DNA of 64,000 nucleotides from Bacteroides helcogenes P 36-108 (GTDB lineage Bacteria; Bacteroidota; Bacteroidia; Bacteroidales; Bacteroidaceae): NCBI RefSeq assembly GCF_000186225.1, contig NC_014933.1, positions 2,604,001-2,668,000 of the forward strand, read 5' to 3'. This document shows, in pieces, positions 44,955 to 53,561 of this stretch (position 1 is the stretch's first letter; every line of letters starts with the position of its first letter). The translations under genes and the position numbers were made by a program. The notes under the pieces were generated by a model. It made no database searches. It saw only the letters and a list, made by a program, of their open reading frames with translations, and was not told where the DNA came from.

Positions 44955-45422
44955 TCAAATTAATTTAAAACGTATTCTCCAACGTTTGGTTTCTTCATCC
45001 CAATCGTGACTGATTATTTGGAAATAGCCGATCTCTGATGTGTTTGAGACATGTGCGCCGAGACACAGGCATTTATCATACTCTCCCACTTTTACTATGC
45101 GCACAGCTTCTGAGGCGTCTTTCGGTAAGCGTGTCAAGTCAAAATAATCTTTAGCTTCCTTTTGTGTAATAAGCTCTGTTGTAACAGGTAAATGTTGCTG
45201 TATTATTGCATTGACTGCTTCTTCCAGTTTTCTCACTTCTTCTTCAGTGGGGCATGCTCTCAAACAATAATCCAATTTACTTTTTTTTCGTTCTATGTGT
45301 GCCGAAACAGAGCGTCCACAGCCAAATAATCTTATCATGGTTTGATTGATGATGTGCTCTGTTGTATGCATGGGGGGATATTCCTGTTTGTTGTGCTCGT
45401 TGAGTTGAATTGCTTGTTCCAT
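44955..45422 (-). CDS. AlaX-like aminoacyl-tRNA editing-domain protein
   Basis: 155 residues related to the second additional domain of alanyl/threonyl-tRNA synthetases. The zinc ligands are H20 and H24 in HTTEHII and the later CLGAHV (CxxxH). Free-standing AlaX proteins clear mischarged Ser or Gly from tRNA(Ala). Between its promoter and start codon lies a stem-loop with a T run, suggesting attenuation. Confidence 0.85.
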   Translation of the reverse strand: MEQAIQLNEHNKQEYPPMHTTEHIINQTMIRLFGCGRSVSAHIERKKSKLDYCLRACPTEEEVRKLEEAVNAIIQQHLPVTTELITQKEAKDYFDLTRLPKDASEAVRIVKVGEYDKCLCLGAHVSNTSEIGYFQIISHDWDEETKRWRIRFKLI

Positions 45423-45470
45423 AATGATTTCATTTTTTTAGTTCTACGAAAGGGATGGACTTGTATATAT

Positions 45471-45495
45471 AAAAAAAGGAGTACCGCTGTACTCC
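45471..45495 (-). terminator. Intrinsic terminator in the leader of the AlaX-like gene
   Basis: On the minus strand: GGAGTAC, loop AGCG, GTACTCC, then seven T (stem 45495-45478, T run 45477-45471). It lies between the promoter and the start codon of the AlaX-like gene, so it acts as an attenuator or ends a short RNA. Confidence 0.85.
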
Positions 45496-45533
45496 AACCT
45501 TTGTTAACCTTAAATCTAATACTATGAAAAACA
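45471..45533 (-). ncRNA. Leader or small RNA ahead of the AlaX-like gene
   Basis: About 60 nt from the predicted transcription start (near 45533) to the T run. It contains ATAGTATTAGATTTAAGG and TTAACAAAGGTTGG before the terminator stem. I recall near-identical leader text at many places in Bacteroides genomes with different stems, but cannot check. It may be a terminating leader or a stable sRNA. Confidence 0.55.
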
Positions 45534-45538
45534 CATTG

Positions 45539-45569
45539 CAAAGATACGGGATTTGGAGAAATATGCAAA
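45539..45569 (-). promoter_or_regulatory. Promoter of the leader/AlaX-like unit
   Basis: Minus strand: TTTG (45569-45566), 19 nt, TATCTTTG (45546-45539). Full consensus with the same 19-nt spacing as the capsule promoter. Confidence 0.8.
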
Positions 45570-45676
45570 TAATTTATATGAGAAAATATGCTTTATAACA
45601 TAAATTACGCATTCTGTCTTCTTCTTATATCTTTGTTAACTAAAAGTTTGTGTTATGATATCTTCTTTTGGGTGAT

Positions 45677-47344
45677 TTATCCTTTTGCTTCTTGATACAT
45701 GAAACGTTTAATGCTTTTCTTTGCAGTTTTTTCAAATTCCTCGAAATAAATTTTCACTTTTGTTATTTGGGAATAAGCCGGTAACTGCAGGTTGAGTTCT
45801 TTGCGATTTTCTTCCATTACCTTTTCAATATCCGGCTGAGCCAATCCATGTGCGAAAGCATCCTCAAAGTCCGGGTAAATAAGTGCAATGAGTTTCTCCT
45901 GCTGCAAGACAAGGAGGGACTCGGAAACATACGGCATATTGTTCAGTTTGCTTTCTATTTCTTCCGGATAAATATTCTGTCCACTTGCTGTGAGCAGCAT
46001 ATTTTTGCTGCGGCCACGCACTGTAACGTATCCGTCGGCATCCATTGTTGCGAGGTCACCGGTATGCAGCCAGCCGTGTATGTCAATAATTTGAGAAGTG
46101 GCTTCAATATTTTTATAATATCCCAACATCAGATTGGTTCCCTTGCATATAATTTCACCTGCTACATTTTGGGGATCGGGAGAATCTATTTTCACTTCCA
46201 TACGGGTAGTTGCCTTGCCGCATGAAGCGAGCTTCAGGGTTTCCCAACGGCTGGAACAGATGATAGGGCCGCATTCAGTCATGCCATACGCAATGGTATA
46301 TGGGAATCCTATTTGTTTAAGAAAACGTTCTACGTCGGCATTGAAAGGTGCTCCGCCAATGATTATTTCATCAAAGTTTCCACCGAAGATTTCCATGGCT
46401 TCCTTACGGGCTGCGGTTTTTATCTTATCATTAATAATAGGTACGCGTAGCAGGAGCTTACCGATTCTGTTGTCTATCCGAGGCAGGATGTTTTTCTTGA
46501 TGATTTTTTCTATAATAAGCGGTACGCACGAGATGACACGCGGTTTGATTTCTGAAAATGATTGGGCGATAATCTTGGGTGACGGCATGCGGGTAAGGAA
46601 ATAGAGATGTGCACCGGCTGAGAAACCGTATAAAAAATCATATACCATGCCGAATACATGTCCCAAAGGGAGCATAGAAACAATATGATCACCGGGACGA
46701 ACGGGCAGCATCTCATGGCAGTATGCAATGTTTGACCAAAGACTGCGGTAAGGCAGCATCACTCCTTTGGAGTACCCTGTTGTACCGGATGTATAGTTAA
46801 TGACGGCCAATTCTTCGGGTGATTTTTCTTTACGGTAACAAATGTGTTCGGGACGAAAATTTTTGGGATAACGTGCGCCATAGATGGCATTACGATGCTC
46901 GAAAGCCTCCAATAACTGTTTATTACGACATACTACCGGATTGAAATCAGTCAGCAATGCTATTCCTATAAGTAAGGGCATAGCTTCGTCATTCAGATTT
47001 TCCCATATCTGGTCACCAGCAAAAAGGAGTTTGGCCTCAGAATGATTTACTATATTATGTATATTGTCGGCCTTGAATTCGTGAAGAATAGGAACAATGA
47101 CAGCGCCATAGGTGATAGTGGCAAGGAAGGCTACTGCCCAATGAGCACTGTTTCGACCGCAAACTGCAATTTTGTCACCGGGCTGAATTCCGGCACTTTC
47201 CAGTACAATATGGAATTTGGCTATTTTTCTTGCTACGTCTTTATATTGTAGGGTAATTCCTTTATAGTCTGTCAGGGCATTGCGATCCCAATTATTGATA
47301 ATACTTTGTTCTATGTAGTCAATGAACCCTTGTTCCTGTTCCAT
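45677..47344 (-). CDS. AMP-binding acyl-CoA/ACP ligase
   Basis: About 555 residues of the long-chain fatty-acid ligase family. INYTSGTTGYSKGVML is the P-loop, SMLPLGHVFGMVYDF the A4-type motif, AYGMTECGPI the A5 and HTGDLATMDADGYVTVRGRSK the A7/A8 region. The probable catalytic lysine is in KKSIKRFMYQ at the end. I took the ATG at 47344; the upstream in-frame ATG (47401) lies before the predicted transcription start. It activates a fatty acid for lipid or envelope use. Confidence 0.9.
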   Translation of the reverse strand: MEQEQGFIDYIEQSIINNWDRNALTDYKGITLQYKDVARKIAKFHIVLESAGIQPGDKIAVCGRNSAHWAVAFLATITYGAVIVPILHEFKADNIHNIVNHSEAKLLFAGDQIWENLNDEAMPLLIGIALLTDFNPVVCRNKQLLEAFEHRNAIYGARYPKNFRPEHICYRKEKSPEELAVINYTSGTTGYSKGVMLPYRSLWSNIAYCHEMLPVRPGDHIVSMLPLGHVFGMVYDFLYGFSAGAHLYFLTRMPSPKIIAQSFSEIKPRVISCVPLIIEKIIKKNILPRIDNRIGKLLLRVPIINDKIKTAARKEAMEIFGGNFDEIIIGGAPFNADVERFLKQIGFPYTIAYGMTECGPIICSSRWETLKLASCGKATTRMEVKIDSPDPQNVAGEIICKGTNLMLGYYKNIEATSQIIDIHGWLHTGDLATMDADGYVTVRGRSKNMLLTASGQNIYPEEIESKLNNMPYVSESLLVLQQEKLIALIYPDFEDAFAHGLAQPDIEKVMEENRKELNLQLPAYSQITKVKIYFEEFEKTAKKSIKRFMYQEAKG

Positions 47345-47375
47345 TCGTATTTTGCACACTTTAGTTAAAACTGCG

Positions 47376-47406
47376 CAAATATAGAGCTTATACCAATGCA
47401 AAACAA
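47376..47406 (-). promoter_or_regulatory. Promoter of the acyl ligase gene
   Basis: Minus strand: TTG (47406-47404), 20 nt, TATATTTG (47383-47376). It supports the start codon at 47344 over that at 47401. Confidence 0.65.
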
Positions 47407-47460
47407 GCAGTTCACTATATTTTTATTAACCATATAGGCAGGAAAAGTTTCCTGTTTTTC

Positions 47461-48912
47461 TTACTCTTTGGCCTTTTCTGAAATTAACAGCAATTTATCT
47501 CCTACATGCAGTTTTAACGTTCCATTTGGGATGAGGTATTCATCTCCACGTTTCACGATCATAACAAGCGTTCCTTTGGGCAGGTTCATATCTTTCAGGG
47601 TATCACCTCGTTTCAGTATTTCTTCGGTAACGCTCATATCACGCAGGTCGGAATCTATTTCTTCGGGCAATTCCACACCGAAATCGTTTCCGGTTTTCTC
47701 CATCGGGGTAGAGAGGCCAAGCAGGCGTGCAATCCAAGAAACCGTAGTACCCTGAATGACGAGTGATACGATGGTTATGAAAAAGACGATATTGAAGATC
47801 ACTCCTGCGCCGGGAACTTGGGCTACGACAGGATAGGTGGCAAAGATGATAGGCACGGCTCCACGCAGTCCTACCCATGATACGAACAGGTTTGATTTGA
47901 AAGTAATTTTCTTACCAAAAGGAAGCAGGCATAAGAAAACACTGAACGGACGTCCGACAACAATCATAAATACACCAATAAGCAGTGCTACCACAGCAAT
48001 CTCAAGCATTTCGTGAGGGTTGACAAGCAGACCGAGACAAAGGAACATGATGATTTGGAAGAGCCATGTCAGGCCGTCCATAAAAGTATATATTTCCTTG
48101 CGATACATGATTTTATTATTTCCTACCATCATGCCTGCGATATAAACTGCTAAATAACCGTTACCTCTTAATAGATCGGTAATGGAGAAAGTGAAAAAAA
48201 CGAATGAAAGCAGAAGAATAGGGTAGAGTGCTTGATTATCAATATTCAGGCGGTTCAGCATAAGAATTGCCAGCTTGCCGAGTAAATAACCGGCCGCGGC
48301 GCCGACAATGAACTGTATGGCGAATGATCCCAATATCTGGAGAATTCCCATTCCTGAAGATTGGATAAACTGGATGAGTACAATGGTGAGCATATATGCC
48401 ATGGGATCATTACTGCCGCTTTCTAATTCCAGCATCGGACGTAAGTTATGTTTCAGGTTCATTTTCTGCGATCTCAGAATGGCAAATACGGATGCGGAGT
48501 CGGTAGAGGACATGGTAGATGCCAATAGCAGTGAGGTAATAAGTGGAAGATGGATGTTGGTCCAACTCATGCCTGAAAGCCACCAGATGAATAGTCCAGT
48601 GAATAGGGCTGTCAGCAATACACCTATGGTGGATAAGACAATGCCGGGAGCCAGAATGGGCCTTATCTCCATAAATTTGGTGTCCATACCGCCGGAGAAC
48701 AGGATGATGCTAAGAGCTACCATGCCAATGAACTGCGCTTCCTTGGCATTGTGGAACTGCAAACCTAAGCCATCGCTTCCGAAAAGCATACCTACCACAA
48801 GAAAAAGTAACAAAGCGGGAACTCCGAAACGGTAGCCTGTCTTGCCAACAATAATACTGACGAAAAGTAGAATAGAACCTGTTAGTAGAATGTTTTCTGC
48901 TGTAAATAACAT
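47461..48912 (-). CDS. Potassium/proton antiporter (CPA1, NhaP2/CvrA type)
   Basis: 483 residues. About 12 helices (to about 395) form the exchanger: LESGSNDPMAYMLT carries the ion-binding ND and SWVGLRGAVPIIFATYP is the second core motif. A C-terminal TrkA-C-like domain (about 405-483, with TLVMIVKRGDEYLIPNGTLK and HVGDKLLLIS) would bind a regulatory ligand. It exports K+ or Na+ in exchange for protons. Confidence 0.93.
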   Translation of the reverse strand: MLFTAENILLTGSILLFVSIIVGKTGYRFGVPALLLFLVVGMLFGSDGLGLQFHNAKEAQFIGMVALSIILFSGGMDTKFMEIRPILAPGIVLSTIGVLLTALFTGLFIWWLSGMSWTNIHLPLITSLLLASTMSSTDSASVFAILRSQKMNLKHNLRPMLELESGSNDPMAYMLTIVLIQFIQSSGMGILQILGSFAIQFIVGAAAGYLLGKLAILMLNRLNIDNQALYPILLLSFVFFTFSITDLLRGNGYLAVYIAGMMVGNNKIMYRKEIYTFMDGLTWLFQIIMFLCLGLLVNPHEMLEIAVVALLIGVFMIVVGRPFSVFLCLLPFGKKITFKSNLFVSWVGLRGAVPIIFATYPVVAQVPGAGVIFNIVFFITIVSLVIQGTTVSWIARLLGLSTPMEKTGNDFGVELPEEIDSDLRDMSVTEEILKRGDTLKDMNLPKGTLVMIVKRGDEYLIPNGTLKLHVGDKLLLISEKAKE

Positions 48913-48963
48913 ATAATTAGCGTTATAAGGTTATTGAAATGATGATTATGCTGTCTTAATAGA

Positions 48964-48971
48964 CAAAGATA
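48964..48971 (-). promoter_or_regulatory. Probable -7 element for the antiporter gene
   Basis: TATCTTTG on the minus strand, 52 bp upstream of the start. No -33 element at normal spacing. Confidence 0.4.
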
Positions 48972-49006
48972 AATATGATAATAAACAAATGGAAACTTCA
49001 ATTTGT

Positions 49007-50365
49007 TCAATTAAATTTCAATATAAATGTAGTTTCTTTACCTGGCAATAAAGAAATGTTCCCTCCGGAAAGGCGCATAATTTGGCGTGAAATGCTTAAT
49101 CCTATGCCACTTCCTCCCTCTTTAGTGGTAAAGAAGGGGATAAATATATGTTCGGCAATCTCCTGAGGAATTGCAAGACCATTGTTGGAAATTTCGATCA
49201 AGATGGCCTCGGTTTCGTTGCAGTAAGCTCGGATGTGGATGTTGCCTTCTTTATCCGGCATTTTATCTGCCTCGATGGCCTGTATGGCATTTTTGAGAAG
49301 ATTGATAAGGACTTGTGAAATTAGATTTTCGTCTGCATACAGAATCAGATCATTCGGTGTAATGTGTGTATGGAAAGTGACATGTACATCGGGATGTTGG
49401 TGACGTGCCAGTTCCACCATACGCTCAATGAAACTTTTTACATAAAATAACGAAGGTTCAGGGGTAGGGATACGTGTGAATTTGCGGTAAGATTCAATAA
49501 ATGCAAGCAATCCTTTTCCTGTGCTGCTGATGGTCTGCAGCCCGCTGCGTATTTCATCTTGAGAGGAGGGGGAGGCAGTGAGGTTCAGTAAAGTGTCACT
49601 TAATGAAGTTATCGGAGTGACGGCATTCATTATTTCGTGAGTCAGTACACGTGTGAGACGAATCCATGAATCAATTTCTTTTTCATCCAGTTCACTGTTG
49701 ATGTCATTCAGAGCGAGAATGCGCAGATGCTCTTTCCGCACGGTGATATTACTGACACGGACAGACAGATTTACAGTACCTCGTTCGTTGCTGAATGGAA
49801 TTTGAAATTTGTCACCCGGACGGCAATTGGCAAGGATATTCGTAAGACGGGGATCTATACGGGTTAATTGGTTGATATGGGTAAATACATTCAGTCCGAG
49901 CAAACGCAAAGCCTCGCTGTTTTTTTGATAGACGGCGCCATTATCGTTCAGCACGAGTACACCGGTGTTGACGCAGTCAAGGATAAGCTCATAGTATTTC
50001 TCTTGTTGGGCTGTTTCACTTTTCACATTGTATAAAATACGGGTCACCCTGTTCAGTGCCTGATTTACCAGACGTGAATCTATGTCGGGCTCGGATTCGG
50101 AAAAATGGATGGCATTATCATCGTTCTCCATGGCATCGAGCATGAATAGCACTTTCCGGATATGATGGCGGTAAAGTTTTTGTTGCCAGCACAGGACAAG
50201 AGGGAGAGAAAGGGTACAGAATACAGCCCAGAATAGCGGATTGCCCAATCCATTTGTATAAACATGTTCTGTGAAAGCCAAAGCCCACATCAGCCCTGAG
50301 ACAAGGGTCACCAGCAGGCTGATTGTGACACGGAAAAGATAATAGTTACCTAACTTTTTGAGCAT
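49007..50365 (-). CDS. Sensor histidine kinase (NtrB-like)
   Basis: 452 residues. Two N-terminal helices (about 12-33 and 41-60) anchor it in the membrane with almost no periplasmic loop. A PAS-like domain follows (about 125-215, LILDCVNTGVLVLNDNGAVY). The H box is RVLTHEIMNAVTPITSLSD, the N box QVLINLLKNAIQAI, and the G boxes ISNNGLAIP and GGSGIGLSIS. With so little outside the membrane it probably senses an internal or bilayer signal. Its gene starts 5 bp after the sigma-54 regulator ends, so they form one operon. Confidence 0.93.
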   Translation of the reverse strand: MLKKLGNYYLFRVTISLLVTLVSGLMWALAFTEHVYTNGLGNPLFWAVFCTLSLPLVLCWQQKLYRHHIRKVLFMLDAMENDDNAIHFSESEPDIDSRLVNQALNRVTRILYNVKSETAQQEKYYELILDCVNTGVLVLNDNGAVYQKNSEALRLLGLNVFTHINQLTRIDPRLTNILANCRPGDKFQIPFSNERGTVNLSVRVSNITVRKEHLRILALNDINSELDEKEIDSWIRLTRVLTHEIMNAVTPITSLSDTLLNLTASPSSQDEIRSGLQTISSTGKGLLAFIESYRKFTRIPTPEPSLFYVKSFIERMVELARHQHPDVHVTFHTHITPNDLILYADENLISQVLINLLKNAIQAIEADKMPDKEGNIHIRAYCNETEAILIEISNNGLAIPQEIAEHIFIPFFTTKEGGSGIGLSISRQIMRLSGGNISLLPGKETTFILKFN

Positions 50366-50370
50366 AATAC

Positions 50371-51732
50371 TTAAATTCCATATTTTTTCATCTTATTGTA
50401 TAATGTCTGTCTTGTGATGCCCAGTTGGGAAGCGACTGCCGAGAGGTTTCCGTTGCATTTATCTAATGTATTCCGGATCATCCGCATTTCCATTTCTTCG
50501 AGAGTGGAGGCTGTGGCTTCGACAGTCGCTGTGCGGCGGGGCAGTTGGAACAATTCTGCAGGCAGGAACGTATTCTCACAGATGATAATGGCTTTTTCAA
50601 TGGCATGTTCCAATTCACGGATGTTGCCATACCACGGATGAAGCGTCAATCTCTCACGGGCCCCGTCGGTCAGTTTGACCAAGGGCTTATCATATTGTTT
50701 GCAAAAACGGGTGATAAAACGTTCTGCCAGAGGAATTATATCTTCAGGACGCTCACGCAACGAAGGTATTTCAAGATGTATGGTATTGATTCGGTATAAT
50801 AAATCTTCGCGAAAGTCTCCTTTTTCCACCATTTCCGTAAGGTTACGGTTGGTAGCGCAGATGAGACGGATATTTACGGGAATGAGAGTGTTGCTTCCTA
50901 CGCGCACGATGCTCCGTCTTTGGATGGCGGTCAGTAGTTTGGCTTGCAGGTGGTATGGGAGATTTCCTATTTCATCGAGAAAAAGCGAGCTATGGTCGGC
51001 TGCTTCGAATTTACCTGCACGGTCGGCATGCGCATCGGTAAAGGAGCCTTTCACGTGGCCGAACAGTTCGCTCTCAAACAGACTTTCGGTGATTGCCCCC
51101 ATATCTACACTTACTATTTCTTGCCGGTTGCGTGATGACAGTGCATGTATTTCACGTGCCAGCATTTCTTTTCCTGTGCCATTTTCGCCGGTGATGAGGA
51201 TATTGGCATCGGTGGCAGCGACTTTCTCTACCAGAAGTCGAAGCCGTTGCATGGCAGGACTCTCTCCCCAATACATGGCATGTGATTCTGAAGGAGAATG
51301 ACTGCTTCCAGCTCTTTTGTTTGCCTCGGCAAGAACTTTGGGATTTGCTGTTGATGCTGCATTCAGCAAGGTTTCTACCAGTCTTTGATTATCCCAAGGC
51401 TTTACGATAAAATCTGATGCGCCCTCTTTGATGCCCCGTACAGCAAGGTCGATGTCGGCGTATGCGGTAAAAAGTACGACGGGCAGGGAGGAATGCTGTT
51501 TTTTTATTTCGTGCAGCCAATACAGACCTTCATTTCCTGTATTGATACCTGAAGTGAAATTCATATCAAGAAGAACTACCTGCCAGTCTTCTTCGCGCAG
51601 TACGCTGGGGAGAGTTGCAGGTGAAGATAGTGTGCTTATCCTGTCAAAATGAGGTTTCAGCAGAAGTTGCAAAGCGGCCAGTACGCCCCGGTTATCATCG
51701 ACGATAAGGATATTTCCTGATTTTTTTGCCAT
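50371..51732 (-). CDS. NtrC-type sigma-54-dependent response regulator
   Basis: 453 residues: receiver (about 7-125, phosphoacceptor D56 and K111), AAA+ domain (about 155-385) and Fis-type helix-turn-helix (about 414-453, LSAVASQLGITRQTLYNKMK). Walker A is GENGTGKE (182-189) and Walker B SLFLDEIG. The sigma-54-contacting loop reads GSFTDA (229-234) instead of GAFTGA. It likely activates the sigma-54 promoter at 53.5 kb, in front of the ABC operon. Its own gene has a vegetative -7 element. Confidence 0.95.
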   Translation of the reverse strand: MAKKSGNILIVDDNRGVLAALQLLLKPHFDRISTLSSPATLPSVLREEDWQVVLLDMNFTSGINTGNEGLYWLHEIKKQHSSLPVVLFTAYADIDLAVRGIKEGASDFIVKPWDNQRLVETLLNAASTANPKVLAEANKRAGSSHSPSESHAMYWGESPAMQRLRLLVEKVAATDANILITGENGTGKEMLAREIHALSSRNRQEIVSVDMGAITESLFESELFGHVKGSFTDAHADRAGKFEAADHSSLFLDEIGNLPYHLQAKLLTAIQRRSIVRVGSNTLIPVNIRLICATNRNLTEMVEKGDFREDLLYRINTIHLEIPSLRERPEDIIPLAERFITRFCKQYDKPLVKLTDGARERLTLHPWYGNIRELEHAIEKAIIICENTFLPAELFQLPRRTATVEATASTLEEMEMRMIRNTLDKCNGNLSAVASQLGITRQTLYNKMKKYGI

Positions 51733-51755
51733 GAGTTGATTGGATTTCTTGCAGG

Positions 51756-51763
51756 CAAAGGTA
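51756..51763 (-). promoter_or_regulatory. -7 element of the regulator/kinase operon
   Basis: TACCTTTG on the minus strand, 24 bp upstream of the regulator start codon. Confidence 0.5.
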
Positions 51764-51785
51764 GTGATTTTCTTGGAGGAGTTTC

Positions 51786-52442
51786 TTATAATAACTGCAA
51801 TTTAATGCCGAACGACAGGCTCAGATAATCCTTAGGCTTCAGATATTTATTGGTGAAAGCGCTGATAAGGTATAAATCACATGTGCTCAGCTCGTAGAAG
51901 AATGTAATGGCTTTGGCTGTGAAACGCCTTTTGGGATCTATGTCATAGGTGATGCGCTGACCCAGAAAGACATGAGTGCGTACTTTGGACGAGAAGCCGT
52001 AGTAGCCTTTGGGATAACGGTCTGGTTCGCGCACCCAAAATTCTTCGCCGAATACAGTATTCAGATACATGCCGCATGACAAAGGCTCTACTGAAAAACG
52101 TTTCCACATGTCAAGACTCCAGGGCATGTAATTTTGTTTTAAAGTAAAGGTGAATTTTGTGCGTTGGGATTCGTATTTAGGCAAGACTCCGAAGAAAAGA
52201 TCTGTTTCCCATTGGTTATGCTTGCCATAGTCCCATCCTGTACCCAAAGAAATAAGTCCCATATTACCTGCAAACTGTATTTTGGTGTGTGTGGGAATAA
52301 GGGCTTCCCAATGTTTGCGATACCGATGTACACGGCGATCGTAGCGATTGGGAGATTCTTGTGCTGAAAGTGGGAGGGGCAGCAGGCAAATGATGGCTAC
52401 GGCGCATAGTAGCCGATTAATAATAAACCGCTTCATGTTCAT
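51786..52442 (-). CDS. DUF3575-like/outer-membrane protein, function unknown
   Basis: 218 residues with a signal peptide (cut after LLPLPLSAQ, about residue 27). Strand-rich body: KIQFAGNMGLISLGTGWDY, ETDLFFGVLPKY, TFTLKQNYMPWSL and a final LSLSFGIKLQLL, which ends like a beta-barrel. It overlaps the end of the upstream phosphoesterase gene by 26 bp and is co-transcribed with it. I do not recognise a specific function. Confidence 0.75.
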   Translation of the reverse strand: MNMKRFIINRLLCAVAIICLLPLPLSAQESPNRYDRRVHRYRKHWEALIPTHTKIQFAGNMGLISLGTGWDYGKHNQWETDLFFGVLPKYESQRTKFTFTLKQNYMPWSLDMWKRFSVEPLSCGMYLNTVFGEEFWVREPDRYPKGYYGFSSKVRTHVFLGQRITYDIDPKRRFTAKAITFFYELSTCDLYLISAFTNKYLKPKDYLSLSFGIKLQLL

Positions 52443-53223
52443 AGCCGTCAGGGGTTATAGTGAATATATAATAGCATCGTCTTTTCATGCAGTCACTCAT
52501 GTAGTACATGACTCCGTCGCCGAAAAGATCTTCTTCGAACAGGTGATGTTCGTGGGCGGCGGTGCAAAATTGTATGCCGGGAAATTCGTTGACATAACGT
52601 TGGAACACATGAGCCACATTATTATTGAACTCATCGCAAAACGGGCGGATATGCATGGATATTACTGTCTTGTTGAATTCGGTTGCACGGTCATGTATTT
52701 GAGATGTGAGAAATTCAAAGTCGGGAATAGGACGGGAATAATCATATTCGATGGCATTGGTGTTCAGGCAGACGAACTTTGTTCGTCCGGCGATGAATGC
52801 GAAATTAGGCTCGCCAAAGACCACACGATAAGTTTCTTCTCCTGTACCGAGGCAATCGTGGTTGCCGATAAGCGTCACATAAGGCATTTTAAGCTTGCTC
52901 ATTATATCCCGTTGCCAAAGGAACTCTTTTGTCACGCCGAAGTCGCTCATATCTCCTCCATGAATGACAAAATCTATATCATCCCGTTCATTGAGGTGAT
53001 TTACAAAATCGATAGTTTCGTCATACCAGCGTTGCGAGTCGCCCATTGTAACAAACCGGATGGTAGTCTTACCCTTGCAGTTTTTCTCTATCCGTTCAAT
53101 ATTATGTGCATTGACATCTGTTTCACCGCTGATGCGTACGTCATAGGGATGATATTCTATCAGGTCACAACCTCCCATTGCCAGGCAGAGGAAGGAGATG
53201 ATGGTGTATCGGAATATTTTCAT
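52417..53223 (-). CDS. Lipoprotein metallophosphoesterase
   Basis: About 268 residues. The signal peptide ends in a lipobox (LAMGGC). The calcineurin-like motifs are TMGDSQ (in place of DxH), HGGDMSDFG (GD), LIGNHDCLG (GNHD), MHIRPF and AHEHH. The first motif is altered, as in some family branches. It would cleave a phosphoester in the periplasm or on the outer surface. An ATG at 53229 is an alternative start, two codons upstream. It is divergent from the ABC operon. Confidence 0.88.
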   Translation of the reverse strand: MKIFRYTIISFLCLAMGGCDLIEYHPYDVRISGETDVNAHNIERIEKNCKGKTTIRFVTMGDSQRWYDETIDFVNHLNERDDIDFVIHGGDMSDFGVTKEFLWQRDIMSKLKMPYVTLIGNHDCLGTGEETYRVVFGEPNFAFIAGRTKFVCLNTNAIEYDYSRPIPDFEFLTSQIHDRATEFNKTVISMHIRPFCDEFNNNVAHVFQRYVNEFPGIQFCTAAHEHHLFEEDLFGDGVMYYMSDCMKRRCYYIFTITPDGYEHEAVYY

Positions 53224-53328
53224 ATACATGCAGTATTAAATGTTTGCGGCAAATATAGAGAATACTGATGAGAGCACTGTTTTCTAATTTTCCGTTTTTA
53301 TGTTCCATAGCTGGGATTTACTGTGATT

Positions 53329-53391
53329 AAAGGTCAGGTTTGGCAACGTAAAGGTCAGGTTTAGCAACGTAAAGGTGAGGTTGAACGATAT
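53329..53391 (+). repeat. Three tandem 21-bp repeats
   Basis: Units at 53329-53349, 53350-53370 and 53371-53391. The first two differ at one base (AAAGGTCAGGTTT, G or A, GCAACGT) and the third is diverged (AAAGGTGAGGTT, then GAACGATAT). The period equals two DNA turns, so a protein would bind all three on one face. They lie 110-175 bp upstream of the sigma-54 promoter, the usual place for activator sites. Confidence 0.85.
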
Positions 53392-53408
53392 AAAAGCAAA
53401 CGGACTTT

Positions 53409-53446
53409 TGTCTAATTCTTGGACAGATATGTATGAAAATTAGACA
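53409..53446 (+). promoter_or_regulatory. Candidate response-regulator binding palindrome
   Basis: TGTCTAA-TTC-TTGGACA (53409-53425) is a near-perfect dyad, and a further half-site TTAGACA lies at 53440-53446. TGTC/GACA dyads are typical of NtrC-family regulators. Confidence 0.55.
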
Positions 53447-53502
53447 CTTCATTTTATATCTCTGTTAATTATTTCTTTTGATATTCAGTATGATAACTGC
53501 TT

Positions 53503-53518
53503 TGGCACGCTTTCTGCA
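53503..53518 (+). promoter_or_regulatory. Sigma-54 (-24/-12) promoter
   Basis: TGGCACGCTTTCTGCA: GG at 53504-53505 and GC at 53516-53517 are exactly 10 bp apart, as required for sigma-54. It agrees with TGGCACG-N4-(T/C)TGCA. Transcription would start near 53529, 33 bp before the first permease gene. Confidence 0.88.
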
Positions 53519-53561
53519 CTATTATAAACAGAATAATATATCTAAATAAACGATAGATAAA

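Larger units (their letters stand above)
53230..53561 (+). other. Divergent regulatory region of the sigma-54 ABC operon
   Basis: 332 bp without a gene. It carries a vegetative -7 element (TATATTTG, 53257-53250 on the minus strand) for the phosphoesterase. For the ABC operon it holds three 21-bp tandem repeats, a palindrome and a -24/-12 promoter. Confidence 0.85.

Noticed and set aside
45466..45615. A plus-strand short peptide starting MKNTLQRYGIWRN at 45525
   Set aside because: The same DNA is explained on the minus strand by a consensus promoter and leader; the peptide is probably a shadow.
47440..47460. CAGGAAA/TTTCCTG hairpin as terminator of the antiporter gene
   Set aside because: The T run is on the plus-strand side, the wrong polarity for the minus-strand gene, and no plus-strand gene ends there.
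52348..53268. A 306-codon plus-strand ORF
   Set aside because: It lies antisense to the phosphoesterase and outer-membrane genes, has no recognisable domain, and its codons mirror the real frames.
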